A DNA stretch of 64,000 bases. It comes from Albula goreensis. Lineage: Eukaryota > Chordata > Actinopteri > Albuliformes > Albulidae. Each line of letters starts with the position of its first letter. Within the stretch, counting starts at the first letter, position 1. The stretch covers positions 1,823,784-1,887,783 of the forward strand of contig CM040756.1 in the NCBI GenBank assembly GCA_022829145.1. Direction: 5' to 3'. This document shows, in pieces, positions 1 to 11,774 of this stretch. Under the pieces are notes generated by a model that did not search any database, was not told the origin of the DNA, and saw nothing but the letters and a program-made list of their open reading frames with translations. Position numbers and translations under genes: made by a program.

Positions 1-300
1 GTGGAGATTCACTCATAAATATCACACTCAGTCACTCACACTGCAGGCTGAGCAGAGAGTGGAGATTCACTCATAAATATCACACACAGTCACTCACACT
101 GCAGGCTGAGCAGAGAGTGGAGATTCACTCATAAATATCACACACACTCACTCACACTGCAGGCTGAGCAGAGAGTGGAGATTCACTCATAAATATCACA
201 CACACTCACTCACACTGCAGGCTGAGCAGAGAGTGGAGATTCACTCATAAATATCACACACAGTCACTCACACTGCAGGCTGAGCAGAGAGTGGAGATTC
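1..300. repeat. 58-bp minisatellite, about 5 copies
   Basis: Five tandem copies of a 58-bp unit (gtggagattcactcataaat followed by a CA-rich stretch and ctgcaggctgagcagaga) run from the window edge to about position 300, so the array may extend beyond the window. Units differ by a few bases in the cacaca tract. The same unit recurs as about eight copies at 17,997-18,470, directly upstream of the first TRIM gene. No coding potential is seen. Confidence 0.95.
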
Positions 301-744
301 ATCAGAACCAGAATATGATCCCATATGTGACACTTCTATGGGTCACATGTTCATGATACATTCTGCCCTTTTTAAAACTGAGAGTTCTGGTGTAACATGC
401 TGATTGGTCAACCACAAGAAATTACAAGAAATTAGTAGAAATTTCAGTCTAAATGACAAGAACAAAAGCAAAGAAGACAAGCTGTTTATTTACTGATTAT
501 ATCAGCTGTTAAAATGGAATACAATTATGTTTTTACAATGGAATTTTTTTATTCATAGATCTCAAAATACATATCTTACAGACATTGAAATATATATGTT
601 ATTGAGTATACACTCATGCTAAATCTGAGAGCATATGTATGTGGAAATTATTCATTTCGCTGGTGAGTTTTCAGTTTTTATCATATTGGTACATACTGCC
701 CTATACACACTGTTGGCTGATATTTCCACCAGTTTCCTGACTGC

Positions 745-2139
745 TCAGTGGGCATCCTTGAGCTCTACTTCAATGACTGAATTCCTTTCATTCGTCATGG
801 TTCCCTTTATGGTGTAATTGGTACGTTCACACTTCAGTTTTCCATCTGATGCCTTTGCCCTGATGAATTCTTTACCTGTTCGATAATACATGAGGTCAAA
901 CAGAGAATTGTTGTGTGCCCTGTGCTCAGTGTTAAACAATCCCAGGGCAAACCAGTTCTCATAATAACTATAATCAAAGGGTACAGAGAACATGATGGAC
1001 AGTCGTGTGTCTACTTTATCCTGGTCTCTTGTGATGTCATAAGTCAGGACTCCCACAGCACCACGCGCAACTCCGCTCGTTTTCTGAAAAAAACACTGTT
1101 GTGTTTCCCGTGGACTCACAGTGGGTAAAGGAGGAGCCATGCACTGTCCACTGAAGGTGTAATACCTGAGAAACACAATGAATCTCATGAGCAGGTATAA
1201 TTACTGACAAATGAAAATAATTGTGACTTATCTGCAAAACTTCTCTTCAGTTACTCTCATTTTTGTGTTTGAGAAATGTACCAATGAAAAGCCAACATGA
1301 AATTCATGACACATTTGCATGACATTTGATTTTGTCCACACTCCTGATGTATCAGGTGACGAATGGCAATAGGTCTAAATTGTACATGCATTTCTGTTAA
1401 TGCTGATTAGCATAAAGAAACAGCCTTAGCAACACCATAAAAGGTATGCAGACCTCAGGGTTGTGTGCAAACATCTAGAGATGGAGGGCTTCATTCATGA
1501 AACATGTTTAATCAGATTTGATCACATACTGTACTTATGAACATTTACACAAAAATTTCCGCATTCAACTTTTTTCATATTTGAATTCATTTATTGGTAG
1601 AATAAAACATCTATGTTTGTAAAAACTCAACCAATGTAGGTATTTATGCCCATATTGGTGAGAAAAAGACATTCCATGAATCGTAATGCTTGTCATGAGG
1701 TCATTTCCAGGTTTGTAGGTACACTCTGATTTTGTATTGATGTACTGATAAATGAGGGCCATTGTCTTGGATGGTCCCATCACTACAGCCTCCTCTTTCA
1801 GGTGCCTGCAACTGTGCAACCTCAGTCAAGTACATGATTGGCTTAAGAATCTAATTGGAGGAATTGGCTTCTGATTTGTTTTTTTTTTTGAAACAAAGCT
1901 GAGGATGTACTATTAAAATAATCTTTCAAAACAAAAGGGACTGGAGTCTGACACTAATGTTGAGAGCTCAGTGGAAATGGAATATGATATTAAACTCACC
2001 GTGGGTTTATGAGCTTGCTGTCTTTGGTGCTGTTTTTGACCTCAATTCTGACGCATCTGTTTCCCATCTCAAAAACCAAAGTGGAACCGGATGAGAGGTA
2101 GCTATTGTGAGACAGAGTTTTTAAAACCTGGAGGAATAC
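745..2139 (-). CDS. Actinoporin-like protein, copy 1 (two coding exons visible)
   Basis: Two exons join in frame: 2000-2139 (upstream on the minus strand, acceptor cag at 2140-2142, donor gtgagt at 1994-1999) and 745-1165 (acceptor at 1166-1168, stop at 745). The join gives the family signature NPR/YYTFSG. The body shows RGAVGVLTYDI, then MFSVPFDYSYYENW, the region that in sea-anemone actinoporins forms the aromatic phosphocholine-binding patch; the C-terminal beta region ends at DAH. Family knowledge: actinoporins are about 175-residue beta-sandwich pore formers, and related proteins occur in fish. The first exon (LQVLKTL) matches the amphipathic N-terminal region. A 5' exon with a good donor (gtaagt at 3514-3519) ends at 3520 and is probably untranslated; its start is not resolved. 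A TTTATT (AATAAA on the minus strand) at 485-490 is a plausible polyadenylation signal. Whether it lyses membranes cannot be told from sequence. Confidence 0.75.
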
Positions 2140-3519
2140 CTGATGAACAGAAGCAAAGCAGAATGATGAAGCAGTGTATTATGGATGTTGGGAACTATTC
2201 ACTATTTCAGGCCATTATAAGTTATAAGCTTTACAGGAAAAAATATGAAATTTAATATTAAATAATATTTCACACACTTGCACAGCTGTATTCTTGTTTC
2301 TTTTGTTTATTTCCATTTTTATCAAACTTTATCAAGCTACTCTACTAAACATACACTGACATAACGGCTGTTGTTTTCATTTTTTTTTACAGTTTTCCCT
2401 ATCAATGGGGGTTGGTGTTTCTGTCCTGCATATACAGGTTTCTGTTTACACTTGGTTGACCTTGGTTATTGAGGTTTGCTTCACTGCCTTTATTTTAATG
2501 AATTCCTTAATAACCTGTAACAACCTAAAAAAAAACCTCTGAAAAAAACCTCTCTGTTGACTTGCACCGCTGTTGTGATGGTAAAAAACCTGTTGATAAG
2601 GATGACAAAGGTGTGCTCACTTTTTCCAGTTTCCCACTTAGATTTCATATTTCTTTTTTAAAAATTAGAACTTATAATGACCCCAGAGAATGAATTGAGC
2701 TTTCTCTCCTGCATATACAGGTTTCTGTTTACACTTGATTGACCTTGGTAATTAAGCACAGTACATTTTTATTCCATTTCGTCACTTAAAATGTAGCCTC
2801 TGTCTTTTGGATCCTGCATTTATTATCATTATTTTGTACTGGATCCTTTATAACCTATGAGCACATGCTGTTTTACATTAATCATTCAGTAACAAACCTT
2901 TTTTTTTTACCCAATCTAAAGTTGAAACTTTTTATCCTTTATTCAAGCATCTCAACTATTTGTAAATCATTACTATGCAGCATTTTCCAGTTTGAAGTCT
3001 GACAAAAGCATATTGCCAATGCATGTTACATTACATTAACTTACATGACAACATTAACGAGAATGAAAGCAAAAGTAAAAGGGTTCAAACGTACATTTTA
3101 TTGAGTAAGATGAAACTGGACTGTAAAAGGTTATCTCAAGATGGGCTCTGGGCATGTGATTTCATTCCTTTATAAGAGGTCATTTTTGTATTTTAGAAAA
3201 GAAATCATCTTTGTACGATCAGCTTTGCCAGAATTGCACTGGGATGTATTTACTAACTCTGAGGTTTTTATAAAGTATCCGGTAAAACCATATAAAAATA
3301 AACATGGCTTCCTTTCATAGTCCAGTGTCACCTTACACTCACTCAAAATTAACGTTTTAGTTTGTAACACTGTGGATCATTCACGGAATAAGTTTCTCTG
3401 TTTGTCATGGAAAAGAGAATTGCTGAAACAGTCCAGTTTCATCTCACTTGAATTCTTACTGAATTTGAATATGTCAGTTGTTGCCTAAACACCCTCCTAC
3501 TCCCCTGTTCTGTACTTAC

Positions 3520-3575
3520 CCTGTACCTCAGCAGCAGAAGCAACTCCAGTCCTGTTGTAGTCAGATCTGCTTTGA
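3520..3575 (-). other. Probable 5' exon of actinoporin-like copy 1
   Basis: On the minus strand the sequence gttgcttctgctgctgaggt leads into acagg and a consensus donor gtaagtac (exon end at 3520). The equivalent segment upstream of copy 2 ends at 8702 with donor gtgagtac and is similar in sequence. Conservation of the donor in both tandem copies supports a real exon. The exon start and any coding content are not clear. Confidence 0.45.
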
Positions 3576-4828
3576 CTCTGATTAGACTACATACTACCTC
3601 TCTACCCCTCTTCCTCTATATCACACTTATTTTCAACACCCCCAGCCTTCTCAAAACCACAACCACGTATCACATACACACGTACACACACTTAGTGACA
3701 TGCATACACAGGAAATGTACATATCTGTTCACATTTATTAAACTGAATATACATCACTAATCCTCGAAAGGAATTCATATGTAAAAAAAAGCCTCCTGAC
3801 AGACAGTGACACACATCTGCACAGTATCAGGATGTGTTAAACGTGTCTTTTGTGCACTGGAACAAGACTGGATTCTGGCTCCTCTAGGTTGGGTTATTCC
3901 CCTACAGTCGCTAAGCATCACAGGCCTGGTTATCTCTTGCAGGGGATTCTCAGCAGCCTCTGCACAGGAACACATTCTCACACAGTGGGGCTTCCGTTCA
4001 TTTCAGTTAGTTTATTAGTCAATTCAGCAGGTACATCTAGATAGCTGCACCAAAGTTAGGTTAGCTTGATAGCCTTTTTACATGTACAGGAACCTTGCAG
4101 AAATGCCAGGAATTCATGGAAAAAGTCAGTGCAAAAGATATTGATATCTGACACATTAGTAGTACATCACTCATAAACACATTACACACAAGCCAGATAC
4201 ACATGAAACACATTTATACATGACCAATCTATAAACTTAATGATTACAGGTTGAGCATCCCTAGTCCGAAATTCCAAAAGGAAAATTCCACACCTGATCT
4301 ATGCGGCTTATGACCATCTGTACATACCGAAGACCGTACCACCGAAGAAAAAAAATACTGTACATTTCACAGAACGAATCATAGATTTTGAGTAATGCAT
4401 ACTTGTGTACATTTCAAAAAATAAAGAAAAAACATATGCAAATATAAAAATTACGCTTGGTCGTACATCCGCCAGTGCTAACGGCTGCATGCGTACGATT
4501 GTGAACAGCAGGGTACACATGCACACACTACTCGGACCTTGGAGTATGTAATATGAACAGCAAGATTGGAGTGATGCAAGCTAGAGGTGCATTGTGGGAA
4601 GTTCTGTTTGTCTGTGCTGAATTTTCAATATAAATGGCAACAAAGACAGATGCAAAATTACAAGTTGTTTGTTCATTGATTACATCAGCAGTTAACTGGG
4701 GATAAAATTAAGTTCTTAAAATGAAATAGATATTGAATAGATATTGAAATACATGTAATATTGATTAAACACTCATGCTAAGAGAATGCATTGAATGTGT
4801 TGAATTGGCACATATTGTACATTGTACA

Positions 4829-5839
4829 TTATGGCTGATATTTTTTACCAAAACCAAACTGATCAGAATGGTTGGCATCCCGGATCTCTACTCTAATGAG
4901 TGATTCATCGTCATCAGACATGAATCCCTCTATGATGTAATTTCTTCCTTCATATTTGAGTTTTCTAAATGATGCCATTCCCTGGGTGAACTGTTGGCAA
5001 TATCCTTCATACATGACATTGTGCAGAGATTTGTTACACCCTTGGCAAAGGTCAACAAACCCCAGGGCAATCATCTTATCGAATAAAACATTATTAAAGG
5101 GTACAGAGAACATGATAGCCAGTCTCTCGACTGCTTCATCCTGGAGTGTAGCGATGTCATAGGTCATGACCCCCACAGCACCACAGGCAACTCCTGGTAT
5201 TTTTTCAAAGTAGCACCGTTGTGTTGCCCCAGGCTGCACAATGCACTCAGGGGGAACCTTGCATCGTCCACTGTCAGTGTAATACCTGAGAAAACACAAT
5301 GAATCTCATGAGCAGTTATAGCTACCGACAAACTGAAACAATTGAGCCTCATTCACAAAACTTTTATTAAGTTCCTTGAACTAAACATACCAATGAAAAA
5401 CCAACGTAGGATTCATGAAACAGTCATAGACATTTCATTTTGTGTGTACTCCTAGTAAATGAGAAGATGAATGCTGATTGTTCGTAAATTGGATATGCAT
5501 TCCTGTTCATATTTATTAGCATAAAGAAAAAGCCTAGAAATATCAACAAATGTGTGCTGATACATGAGATGGACAGACTCAAAATTACAATTTGATCATA
5601 AATTGTACTTAAGAACATTTCTATGAATGTTTCTGGGGCTGAAAAGCTGATGTTGAGTGCTCAGTGTACATGGGATATTATATTTAACTTACTGTGGGTT
5701 GATGAGCTTGCTGTCTTTGGTGTGGTTTTCTACATAAATAGTAGCACATCTGTTTCCCATCTTAAAATGACCAAAGTGGAACCGGCTGACAAGGAGGTCT
5801 TGCCAGGTGAGTCAGTCTTTAGAACCTGGAGGAATATCT
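4829..5839 (-). CDS. Actinoporin-like protein, copy 2 (probably damaged)
   Basis: This is a tandem paralogue of the gene at 745-2139 with the same exon pattern: 5693-5839 (donor gtaagt at 5687-5692) and 4829-5285 (acceptor at 5286-5288). The junction again gives NPQ/YYTDSG, and ACGAVGVMTYDI follows. Two things are odd. Relative to copy 1, the first exon carries a net 2-base gain near 5765-5775 that shifts the frame ahead of the MGNRC segment, so the N-terminal helix region is out of frame unless translation starts at that internal ATG. The lipid-patch segment has also changed from SVPFDYSYYENW to SVPFNNVLFDKM, losing most of the aromatic residues. It may be a pseudogene, or a diverged gene using the internal start. 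Its 5' intron contains a long 44-bp minisatellite. Confidence 0.6.
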
Positions 5840-6608
5840 GATGAACAGAAGCAAAGCAGAATGTTGAAGCAGCGTTTTACTGAAGTTAGGAACTACAGAA
5901 ACTACAGGCCTGTTAGTTTGACTTGTATTCCCCATATATTTTAGATTGTACATTATAACTATATCAGTGGGGAAAACTGACTCATAAACCAATAGGACAG
6001 ACCACATGCTTTCATGCATTTTCCTCTTCCTCTTTAAAAATGCTGCCAAATGTTTTGAGTAAATCCAGAGTAATGGTTTTCTGGGAGTGTATTCTGTTTA
6101 CAGTTAACCTCTAGGGATGATAAAAACGTGTTGATAAGGATGATGATGGTGCACTCAGTGGAAAGTACTTTTGCTCTGGCCTGCCTGCTATGTCACATCA
6201 AAATATAGCTGCCATAGAAAGTTAATCTAATATTAAGTAATATTTTATACACATGCACAACTGTATTCTTGTTTCTTCAGTTTATTTTCCATTTTGTCAC
6301 AAACTCTATCACTTGAGTACCCATCATAGCTATTAAAAAAACACTGAATTAATGGCTGTTATTTGAACGTGATTTTCTGTCTTCCCTATAAATGAGGGTT
6401 GAATCTGCTAAGTCAGTGTTTCTCTCCCACGCACACAGGTTTCTGTTTACACTTGGTTTGCCTCGGTTATTCAGCACAAGGCATTTTTATTCTAATGTGA
6501 TTCCTCATTCAACTTTTTTAACACTGTGCAATTTTGCTTTACAGCTTTTTGTGTGTGTGTTTATTTTTATAAATTCCTTAATATGTAACAAATGCTGCTC
6601 ACTCCTTC

Positions 6609-7978
6609 ATCAGTTAAGATCCCACTGATCTCTCTCCTCTGCTGGTACTTTCACCAGTTAGGATCCCACTGATCTCTCCCCTCAGCTGGTACTTTCACCA
6701 GTTAGGATCCCACTGATCTCTCTCTTCAGCTGGTACTTTCACCAGTTAGGATCCCACTGATCTCTCCCCTCTGCTGGTAATTTCATCAGTTAAGATCCCA
6801 CTGATCTCTCTCCTCTGCTGGTAATTTCATCAGTTAAGATCCCACTGATCTCTCTCCTCTGCTGGTAATTTCATCAGTTAAGATCCCACTGATCTCTCTC
6901 CTCTGCTGGTAATTTCATCAGTTAAGATCCCACTGATCTCTCTCCTCTGCTGGTAATTTCATCAGTTAAGATCCCACTGATCTCTCTCCTCTGCTGGTAA
7001 TTTCATCAGTTAAGATCCCACTGATCTCTCTCCTCTGCTGGTAATTTCATCAGTTAAGATCCCACTGATCTCTCTCCTCTGCTGGTAATTTCATCAGTTA
7101 AGATCCCACTGATCTCTCTCCTCTGCTGGTAATTTCATCAGTTAAGATCCCACTGATCTCTCTCCTCTGCTGGTAATTTCATCAGTTAAGATCCCACTGA
7201 TCTCTCTCCTCTGCTGGTAATTTCATCAGTTAAGATCCCACTGATCTCTCTCCTCTGCTGGTAATTTCATCAGTTAAGATCCCACTGATCTCTCTCCTCT
7301 GCTGGTAATTTCATCAGTTAAGATCCCACTGATCTCTCTCCTCTGCTGGTAATTTCATCAGTTAAGATCCCACTGATCTCTCTCCTCTGCTGGTAATTTC
7401 ATCAGTTAAGATCCCACTGGTCTCTCTCCTCTGCTGGTAATTTCATCAGTTAAGATCCCACTGATCTCTCTCCTCTGCTGGTAATTTCATCAGTTAAGAT
7501 CCCACTGATCTCTCTCCTCTGCTGGTAATTTCATCAGTTAAGATCCCACTGATCTCTCTCCTCTGCTGGTAATTTCATCAGTTAAGATCCCACTGGTCTC
7601 TCTCCTCTGCTGGTAATTTCATCAGTTAAGATCCCACTGATCTCTCTCCTCTGCTGGTAATTTCATCAGTTAAGATCCCACTGATCTCTCTCCTCTGCTG
7701 GTAATTTCATCAGTTAAGATCCCACTGGTCTCTCTCCTCTGCTGGTAATTTCATCAGTTAAGATCCCACTGATCTCTCTCCTCTGCTGGTAATTTCATCA
7801 GTTAAGATCCACTGATCTCTCTCTCTGCTGGTAATTTCATCAGTTAAGATCCCACTGGTCTCTCTCCTCTGCTGGTAATTTCATCAGTTAAGATCCCACT
7901 GATCTCTCTCCTCTGCTGGTAATTTCATCAGTTAAGATCCCACTGGTCTCTCTCCTCTGCTGGTAATTTCACCAGTTA
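6609..7978. repeat. 44-bp minisatellite, about 31 copies
   Basis: A nearly perfect head-to-tail array of a 44-bp unit (ttaagatcccactgatctct then ctcctctgctggtaatttcatcag). The first three units and the last one are diverged (accagttaggatcc), while the interior is almost identical, with a recurring A-to-G change (ctgatctc/ctggtctc). It sits in the 5' intron of actinoporin-like copy 2. The sequence corresponding to copy 1 has no such array, so it expanded after the tandem duplication. Confidence 0.97.
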
Positions 7979-8694
7979 AAATGCAGCCTCTTTTTTAAAA
8001 CCTTTTTGCCGTACCCAATCTGAAGTTTAAACTTTTCAGTTTTTAACCTTTATTCAAACTTCAACTGTCAGACTTCAAAAGTCAACTGTTAGTAAATCGT
8101 TGCCATTACTTATGCAGCATTTTCCAGTTTGAAGTCTGACAAAAGCTTATTGCCATTACATGCCACATTATTTACATGACAACATTAACATAAATGAAAG
8201 TAAAAGTAAAAAGGTGCAAACATACATTTTATTGAGTAAAATGAAACTGGACTGTGAAAGGAAATCCTGTAGATCTGAAGGATATTTAGGATGAGCTCTG
8301 GGCTCCTGATTCATTCCTTCGTAAGAGTTATTTTTGTATTTTAGGAAATAAGATAAGTTCTAATAAAGTTCTGTCAAATCATCTTTGTACGATCAGCTTT
8401 GCCAGAATTGCACTGGGATGTATTTACTAACTCTGAGGTCTTTATAAAGTATCCGGTAAAACCATATAATAATAAACATGGCTTCCTTTCATAGTCCAGT
8501 GTCGCCTTACACTCACTCAGTGAAAATTAACATTGTGAAAACCTACACTGTGGATCAAACATTGAATACGTTTGTCTGTCTGTCATGGAAAAGAGAATTG
8601 CTGTTTATGAAGAATTTTGAACTTTACTTGAATTCTTCCTAAAGTTTAAATGTTGTTTCATGAAGCCTAAACACCCTCCTACCCCTCTGTTCTG

Positions 8695-8760
8695 TACTCA
8701 CCCTGCACCTCAGCAGCAGAAGGAACCTGTGGAGTCAAATCTGCTTTGACTGTGATTAGA
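8695..8760 (-). other. Probable 5' exon of actinoporin-like copy 2
   Basis: Paralogous to the 5' exon ending at 3520. The minus strand reads ttccttctgctgctgaggtg, cagg, then donor gtgagt (8696-8701), so the exon ends at 8702. The flanking intron sequence (8,100-8,640) is similar to 2,980-3,480, which confirms that the whole gene unit was duplicated. Confidence 0.4.
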
Positions 8761-8879
8761 CAGCATAGATATGCCTGACCTCTCTTGCCCTCCCCCTCCA
8801 TATCACACTTATTCACCACCCCCCCCTCCTCCCTCCTACTTTCTCTTACACCCACATGCACACACACAGGAGGACGGGA

Positions 8880-9460
8880 CAAAATGGGAGAATTTTTACC
8901 TGTTAATGAACCTTTATTTAAACAGGCAGGTGATGTGAGAGCTCAATTCTCTCTCTGTATGTCAGTAATACTGTTTAATCTTGTGTTTTGTTTCTTGTAT
9001 TCGCTGTCGGCTTTGTTCGGTTGTTTCCATGTTTTTTATTCCCTGTCCATGTGTGTTTGTTTTTCTTGTCATTGTGTTTCCCCGCCCTCCTCGTTACCTG
9101 CCTTGATTGATTATCTGTTTCACCAGCCTTGCTGTACAAATGTGTCTTGTTTGCTGGTTACTCTTGGGTTTTTATACTCTGTTCGTTCGTTTGTTTGTCG
9201 TGACTTCGTCACAGTTGTTATTAACTGTGTATGTTACGAGCATTCTATGCCTGCCTGCCTGCCTACCTGCCAATTATCTGGTTCGTTTTTCTGGTTTTTG
9301 ATTCCTGCCTCTCAATTTTGTACTTTTGCAGTGTCTAACGGCCACCTACCCGTTGCCTGTTTTTGACCCTCCTGCCGGATTGTGTTTTGGTCCAATCCAT
9401 TCCTTGAGGGCCGGTGTGTATCCAGGTTTTTGTTTCCACCAGTTACCAGTTAGTAGATTA
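8880..9460. repeat. Dispersed repeat fragments
   Basis: The stretch cctttatttaaacaggcagg near 8,910 and its relative near 10,935 (tttatgtaaccaggcaagtg) resemble a very common teleost interspersed repeat. A second family (tatccaggtttttgtttcca then ccagttacc) occurs at 9,418-9,450 and again at 11,155-11,185. An open stretch of 193 codons at 8,785-9,366 is T-rich, has no recognisable domain and is not called as a gene. Confidence 0.5.
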
Positions 9461-9475
9461 GGTCTGTCCAGGTAA

Positions 9476-10275
9476 GAGCTAGCCATGGAAGGCCCTCTGT
9501 CCAGGGAGGAGCTAGCCATGGAAGGCCCTCTGTCCAGGGCGGAGCTAGCCATGGAAGGCCCTCTGTCCAGGGAGGAGCTAGCCATGGAAGGGCCTCTGTC
9601 CAGGGAGGAGCTAGCCATGGAAGGCCCTCTGTCCAGGGAGGAGCTAGCCATGGAAGGGCCTCTGTCCAGGGAGGAGCTAGCCATGGAAGGCCCTCTGTCC
9701 AGGGAGGAGCTAGCCATGGAAGGCCCTCTGTCCAGGGAGGAGCTAGCCATGGAAGGGCCTCTGTCCAGGGAGGAGCTAGCCATGGAAGGCCCTCTGTCCA
9801 GGGAGGAGCTAGCCATGGAAGGCCCTCTGTCCAGGGAGGAGCTAGCCATGGAAGGGCTCTGTCAGGGAGGAGCTAGCCATGGAAGGGCCTCTGTCCAGGA
9901 GGAGCTAGCCATGGAAGGCCCTCTGTCAGGGAGGAGCTAGCCATGGAAGGGCCTCTGTCCAGGGAGGAGCTAGCCATGGAAGGCCCTCTGTCCAGGGAGG
10001 AGCTAGCCATGGAAGGGCCTCTGTCCAGGAGGAGCTAGCCATGGAAGGCCCTCTGTCCAGGGAGGAGCTAGCCATGGAAGGGCCTCTGTCCAGGGAGGAG
10101 CTAGCCATGGAAGGCCCTCTGTCCAGGGAGGAGCTAGCCATGGAAGGCCCTCTGTCCAGGGAGGAGCTAGCCATGGAAGGGCCTCTGTCCAGGGAGGAGC
10201 TAGCCATGGAAGGCCCTCTGTCCAGGGAGGAGCTAGCCATGGAAGGCCCTCTGTCCAGGGAGGAGCTAGCCATGG
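9476..10275. repeat. 33-bp minisatellite, about 24 copies
   Basis: Tandem 33-bp units (gagctagccatggaaggccc then tctgtccagggag). Because 33 is divisible by three and the unit has no stop in several frames, both strands show long artificial open frames with 11-residue periodicity (MEGPLSREELA on plus, SMASSSLDRGP on minus). A few units have 1-2 base deletions (for example 9,855-9,945) that break those frames, which argues against selection for protein. Every unit contains an NheI-like gctagc and an NcoI-like ccatgg. Confidence 0.95.
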
Positions 10276-10329
10276 CAGTGAGTGAACAGAACTTTTGGGT
10301 TTGATGAACTCACAGTTGAGTTTCACGCA

Positions 10330-10700
10330 GCTTTTTGCAGCATTATTGAAGAGGACTTCTGAGAGGTTCTCCGGGAGAGCTGTGAAAAGGGGGTGCTACC
10401 CTTGAGCTGCAGAAGCTGCCATTCTCTCCCTTTTGCCTATGGGGACCTCTGTCAGCTTAAGAGCTAGCACCCGGTCTCACTTCTATGTGTGGACTATAAG
10501 ATACTGGCAAAGGCAATCACTAACAGACTAAAGGGTGTAATGAACATGCTTTACAGTGATCAGATGTACTGTATTAATTTGAGATCCTTTTTTGAAAATT
10601 TGTCTCTGGTTTTGATATGCTGTACATGGCCAAGGCAAGAGGGATGGAGAGTTTTTCTCTTTGGACCAGGAGAAGGGCTTTGATGTTTCTCCTGTGTCCT
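10330..10700 (+). mobile_element. Tx1/L1-like LINE reverse-transcriptase fragment
   Basis: The open stretch 10,489-10,683 reads DYKILAKAITNRLKGVMN followed by a diverged DQMYC..LRSFFENL. This is the RT region of Tx1/L1-type fish LINEs (family pattern DYKIL.K..ANRLK....DQTYCVPGRSI.DNL). Upstream, in shifting frames, GDLCQLKS is visible, the preceding RT segment. The copy is a short, frameshifted relic with no endonuclease domain visible. Confidence 0.7.
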
Positions 10701-10924
10701 GAATAAAAGTGAAACTACAGCTGTCGCACAGCTATTTTCAGTTTTACAGGTTCATCTGAGGATGAGATGACAGATCAATAACTGACTTTTACAGTCATAA
10801 TTCCTGCCAGTAGTGTTACAGCAATAATTATCTTCCAGGGTTTCTATCAGATGTAAAGTGAGAGGGTGGACAGAAGAGCAGAAGGGAGTGATGGGAAGGT
10901 GAGGAGGGGGGCAACAGGGACCCA

Positions 10925-11290
10925 TTTTATCTGTTTATGAGCGTTTATGTAACCAGGCAAGTGAGCTGAGAGCCAAGTTTTCTGTCTGCAGTGGGGGCCT
11001 AAGCAGGGAACTCTGGGAAGGCTGTAGCCACAGCAATGCCTGTAGGGAGCGCTACTTTAAGCGCAGCTCTCGGGTGACACATAAAACACGGATCGGAGTG
11101 ATTACAATAGCTGTAGAGCAGGGCTGGGCCATTCCATTCCTGGACGGCCGGAGTGTATCCAGGTTTTTGTTTCCACCAGTTACCCTGACTCATTTAACTG
11201 ATAAGCTACACGAACCTACACAGGTTCACCTGTAGATTGGGTCTCAGTAAAACATTTCACACTGGAGCACAAACACAGCCTGAGCTCATT
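10925..11290. repeat. Dispersed repeat fragments
   Basis: Contains a second copy of the tttatgtaaccaggcaagtg element (near 10,935) and of the tatccaggtttttgtttcca repeat (near 11,160, followed by ccagttaccctgactcattt). Both have relatives at 8,880-9,460. No gene is seen. Confidence 0.5.
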
Positions 11291-11394
11291 GATGTGTGTA
11301 CTGAGACCTTCAGCTCAAATGTAAGATAATGCACATGACTGGGCAAGTGACATCACTGAGAGCAGAACTGGGTATGAGATGCAGGAGCGGATTG

Positions 11395-11722
11395 GTCCTG
11401 CTGGAGAGAGGCGGGGCTTTGCTGCTGGAGAGAGGCGGGGCTTTGCTGCAGGAGAGGCGGGGCTTTGCTGCTGGAGAGAGGCGGGGCTTTGCTGCTGGAG
11501 AGAGGCGGGGCTTTGCTGCAGGAGAGAGGCGGGGCTTTGCTGCAGGAGAGAGGCGGGGCTTTGCTGATGGAGAGAGGCGGGGCTTTGCTGCAGGAGAGAG
11601 GCGGGGCTTTGCTGATGGAGAGAGGCGGGCTTTGCTGCAGGAGAGAGGCGGGGCTTTGCTTTGCTGCAGGAGAGAGGCGGGGCTTTGCTGCAGGAGAGAG
11701 GCGGGGCTTTGCTGCAGGCTCC
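11395..11722. repeat. 24-bp GC-box-rich minisatellite, about 13 copies
   Basis: Units of roughly 24 bp (gctgctggagagaggcgggg then cttt), with 22- and 23-bp variants. Each unit carries aggcggggct, an Sp1/KLF-like GC box, so the array offers a dozen closely spaced potential sites. Open frames in several phases across the array are products of the repeat. Confidence 0.93.
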
Positions 11723-11774
11723 ACTGGGCTGGGGAGCTCCGGCTGCAGCCCAGGAGAGCAGCTGCATTCAGACC

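Noticed and set aside
1-300. CRISPR-like array of regular repeats
   Set aside because: The units are head-to-tail with no unique spacers, and the genome is a vertebrate. It is a minisatellite; the same holds for the other arrays in the window.
1565-1819. 84-codon minus-strand frame in the actinoporin-like intron
   Set aside because: No recognisable domain. It lies within an intron and has no counterpart kept open in the tandem copy.
8785-9366. A 193-codon open frame on the plus strand
   Set aside because: T-rich, hydrophobic by composition, overlapping dispersed repeats, with no family resemblance.
9346-10326. Several long open frames on both strands with 11-residue repeats
   Set aside because: They arise from a 33-bp minisatellite with no stop codons in several frames. 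Indels between units break them, and no start context, splice sites or domain support a gene.
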